From Bradyrhizobium sp. CCGB12 (GTDB lineage Bacteria > Pseudomonadota > Alphaproteobacteria > Rhizobiales > Xanthobacteraceae), in NCBI RefSeq assembly GCF_024199845.1, contig NZ_JANADO010000001.1, positions 744,001-808,000 of the forward strand: 64,000 nt of DNA, given 5' to 3'. A program made the translations under genes and the position numbers. Below the pieces are notes generated by a model. It saw only the letters and a program-made list of their open reading frames with translations. It ran no database searches and was not told where the DNA came from. Below are positions 61,769 to 64,000 of this stretch, piece by piece (the first letter of the stretch is position 1; every line of letters starts with the position of its first letter).

Positions 61769-62775
61769 GGTGTCACCGCCTGCGGCGTACCGGCCGAGCT
61801 GTCATCGGCTGTCGTCGGGCGATATTTGGGTCCGCCGACGAGTTTCACGCGCGGGTCGAGCAGGGGATAGACGAGGTCGGCGATCAGATTGACGAGCACG
61901 AACACGATTGCTGCCAGCGAGACCACGGCCTGCAGGACGGGGAGGTCCTGTGTGCTCACCGAACGCTGCACCAGGCTGCCGATGCCGGTGCGTCCAAACA
62001 CCGTTTCGGTGATCAGGGAGCCGCCGAGCAGCTCACCAAGGGTGAGCGCGATGATGGTGACGACCGGGAGCGACGACGGCTTGATCAGATGCATCGCGAA
62101 CAGCCGAAACTGCCCGAGGCCGCGGCCGCGCGCGACGGCGGCGTAGTCCTGTGCGGATTCGTGGTCGAGGTTCGCGATCAGCACCTCGGCGATCTGTGCG
62201 GAGATCGGGATGCCGAGCGCGATCGCGGCGAAAAAGGTCGCCCAGAAGCTGTTGGGCGCGATCACGCGGAAAAGTCCGAGCTGAAAGCCGAAAACGTGGA
62301 TCAGCACGAGGCCGATCACGAAATTGGGCACGGACAGGAACAATGATGGAAAACCCCGCAGTAAGCCTTGGCCGAAGCGCTTGGGAAGGAACTGCGTGCC
62401 GTAGGCGATCGTCGCCGCCAGCAGCAGCGCGACGGCAAAGGCCGACGACGCCAGCACCAGTGTCGAGGGCAGCACCTCGGCGATCAGGGTTGTCACCGGC
62501 CGGCTGGACCGCATCGACAGACCGAGATCGCCGGCCAGGAAATGGGACAGCGACGTCCAGAGCTGTACGAGAATTGGCTGGTCCAGCCCCTGGGCTGCGA
62601 TGATCTGTCTGATCTCGTCCTCGGTGAAGCCGTTCTGGGGATCGCGCAGGACGTTGGTGATGGGGTCGCCCGGCAGGATGCTGACGACGACGAACGTGAA
62701 GACATAGGCGAGCAAGATGACGGCAAGGGCCTGGACGAGGCGCCTTGCGGCATAGCGCAGATAAGGACCACTCAT
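61765..62775 (-). CDS. Peptide-type ABC transporter permease, DppB type
   Basis: A 336-residue permease. YAARRLVQALAVILLAYVFTF opens with the usual first membrane segment. The large periplasmic loop has PGDPITNVLRDPQNGFTEDEI, and SLITETVFGRTGIGSLVQRSV near the end is typical of DppB/OppB. It lies 38 bp after the binding-protein gene and overlaps DppC by 4 bp. It has three Met and no Cys. Confidence 0.92.
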   Translation of the reverse strand: MSGPYLRYAARRLVQALAVILLAYVFTFVVVSILPGDPITNVLRDPQNGFTEDEIRQIIAAQGLDQPILVQLWTSLSHFLAGDLGLSMRSSRPVTTLIAEVLPSTLVLASSAFAVALLLAATIAYGTQFLPKRFGQGLLRGFPSLFLSVPNFVIGLVLIHVFGFQLGLFRVIAPNSFWATFFAAIALGIPISAQIAEVLIANLDHESAQDYAAVARGRGLGQFRLFAMHLIKPSSLPVVTIIALTLGELLGGSLITETVFGRTGIGSLVQRSVSTQDLPVLQAVVSLAAIVFVLVNLIADLVYPLLDPRVKLVGGPKYRPTTADDSSAGTPQAVTP

Positions 62776-62813
62776 GCCGGCCGCCTTCTCACATCGTTCG
62801 AGTGCACGGCGCC

Positions 62814-64000
62814 TTACTCGCTGATCGTCGCCGTGTAATAGCTGGCGTAGGCGACGCCGTTGTAGACTTCGCCCTTCAGCTTCGGCGATTGCACGTAGAT
62901 GCGTTGGACGATCTGCGTGCGCGGAATGAAGTACCCCTGCTCAAGGACGTAGGTCTGCAGCTGGTCGAGCAGCGGGTCACGGATCTGGGCGGAGCCGGCG
63001 CCGGCGATCTTGTCGCGGAGATCGTTGAGGCTCTTGTCGCTGTCGCCGAGGTTGAACCAGTTCTCGCCGTTGTTGGCGTCTGTGAGGATGCTGGCGACCG
63101 TGCCGGCGTCGATGAAGCTGCGCGTCACCTCGTAGGCGGGTACGGCCGGACCGCCGAACCTGACCTTCTCGCCGAACGTCACGACGTCGTAGGCGCGAAT
63201 GAAGACCTTCCAGCCGACCTTGCCGAGCTGCTGGGCGATCAACTCGTCGATCGCCTTCGCGGTCGCAAGGTAGGGGTTGGAGTAGAGCGTCAGCGAGAGT
63301 TGCTTGCCGTCCTTGCTGCGGATTCCCTTGGAGTCCTTGATCCAGCCCGCTTCGTCCAGAAGCTTCTCGGCCTTGCCGAGATTGTAGGCCAGCAGATCGC
63401 TGTGATCGGTCGCGCCCGGCACATTGCTCTGGATGAAGGACGTCGCCAGCTTCCAGTCTGGTGTGTAGACGGTGTCGATGATTTCCTTCCGGTTAATGGC
63501 GGCCTGGAGCGCCTGGCGCACCTTCAAATCGTTGTAGGGCTCGAGCTTGGTGTTGATCGCGAGGCCGTTGACGAAGCCGAGATAGCGCGGGGTCGCGGTG
63601 ATGAAGCCTGCTTCCTTGAGAGACTTCAGTTCCTGCGGGGAGGGGCTGTAGGCGACGTCGGCCTGGCCGGACTGGACGGCGGCCACCCGCAGCGATGGCT
63701 CGGTCACCAGCTTGTAGGTAATGGAGTCGAGGAAGGCCGGGCCGGTGTGGCCGACGGCCGCAGGACCCCAGTTGTAGTCCTTGCGCTTGATGAGTTTGAC
63801 GAAGTCTCCCTCCTTCCAGGAATCGACCACATACGGGCCGCTGCCGGATGTCTTGGAAAGATCGGCCTGTTGCGCGGCAGGCTGCGCGATGGTCTTTGGG
63901 GAGATCAGGATCGAGCCGTGGTAGCCGAGGGTCGGGATGAAGCCGAGCGTCGGCGCCTTGAACGAGACCTTCACTGTGGTCGCATCGATTGTCTCAGCAC
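62814..64000 (-). CDS. Peptide/nickel-type ABC substrate-binding protein (N-terminus beyond window)
   Basis: The last 394 residues of a family-5 solute-binding protein (SBP_bac_5). The frame is open to the window edge, and the N-terminal third with its signal is missing. GSGPYVVDSWKEGDFVKLIKRKDYNW and VRQALQAAINRKEIIDTVY are family hallmarks. The visible part contains no Met (the GTG at 63974 is an internal Val) and no Cys. It is the first gene of the four-gene importer. A substrate such as a sulfur-containing peptide or glutathione-like compound is suggested by the sulfur-poor composition and location, as inference. Confidence 0.9.
   Translation of the reverse strand, partial: AETIDATTVKVSFKAPTLGFIPTLGYHGSILISPKTIAQPAAQQADLSKTSGSGPYVVDSWKEGDFVKLIKRKDYNWGPAAVGHTGPAFLDSITYKLVTEPSLRVAAVQSGQADVAYSPSPQELKSLKEAGFITATPRYLGFVNGLAINTKLEPYNDLKVRQALQAAINRKEIIDTVYTPDWKLATSFIQSNVPGATDHSDLLAYNLGKAEKLLDEAGWIKDSKGIRSKDGKQLSLTLYSNPYLATAKAIDELIAQQLGKVGWKVFIRAYDVVTFGEKVRFGGPAVPAYEVTRSFIDAGTVASILTDANNGENWFNLGDSDKSLNDLRDKIAGAGSAQIRDPLLDQLQTYVLEQGYFIPRTQIVQRIYVQSPKLKGEVYNGVAYASYYTATISE

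Noticed and set aside
1..64000. CRISPR arrays or complete insertion sequences
   Set aside because: No regularly spaced repeat array and no transposase-like protein was seen on either strand.

Overview
The window reads as a high-GC alphaproteobacterial chromosome, most likely Bradyrhizobium or a close relative such as Rhodopseudomonas. The call rests on gene content (organosulfur scavenging genes, aromatic-acid ABC importers, an sCache chemoreceptor) and was not confirmed by any search. The sequence falls into two parts of different character, with the border at about 19.04-19.09 kb.

Left part (1-19043): a probable integrated catabolic island. It holds a partial AraC-type regulator, an acyl-CoA dehydrogenase, an exported alpha/beta-hydrolase-domain protein, an MCP, a small ORF, a MarR regulator, and an amidohydrolase. 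A LivKHMGF-type ABC importer follows, then feruloyl-CoA synthase, an SDR dehydrogenase and a crotonase. Together these look like uptake, CoA activation and side-chain shortening of hydroxycinnamates (ferulate/p-coumarate-like acids). The right end of this part carries a tyrosine recombinase that has lost its C-terminal catalytic half. Beside it lies the 3' part of a tRNA-Lys(CTT) gene (19044-19089). For a plus-strand tRNA that geometry places the island to the left and the older chromosome to the right.

Right part (19.1-64 kb): after a haloacetate-dehalogenase-like hydrolase and an Lrp/AsnC regulator, almost everything to about 54 kb concerns scavenging sulfur from organic compounds. There are four LLM flavin monooxygenases, a flavin reductase, an SfnB-like flavoprotein and a TauD-type dioxygenase. 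There are three sulfonate/taurine-type ABC importers, one orphan sulfonate-type binding protein and three MetQ/NlpA-type binding proteins. Serine acetyltransferase (EpsC) and an O-acetylhomoserine sulfhydrylase (MetY) build the recovered sulfur into cysteine and methionine. Two separate pairs of an AprA/fumarate-reductase-like flavoprotein and an AprB-like 2[4Fe-4S] ferredoxin sit inside this block, and their role is not obvious. The 52.4-54.7 kb section adds a D-2-hydroxyacid dehydrogenase, a class II aldolase and a VOC protein.

Many proteins in the sulfur block contain almost no Met or Cys (MetY, TauD and the SfnB-like protein have only the initiator Met). This is the expected mark of genes made under sulfur starvation. 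It also singles out the peptide-type ABC importer at 59.2-64 kb, whose visible binding protein has no Met or Cys at all, as a likely member of the same regulon. Between them, at 54.7-59.2 kb, lie an FAD protein, a LysR regulator, a BASS-like transporter and a DUF2891 protein, which do not share that bias.
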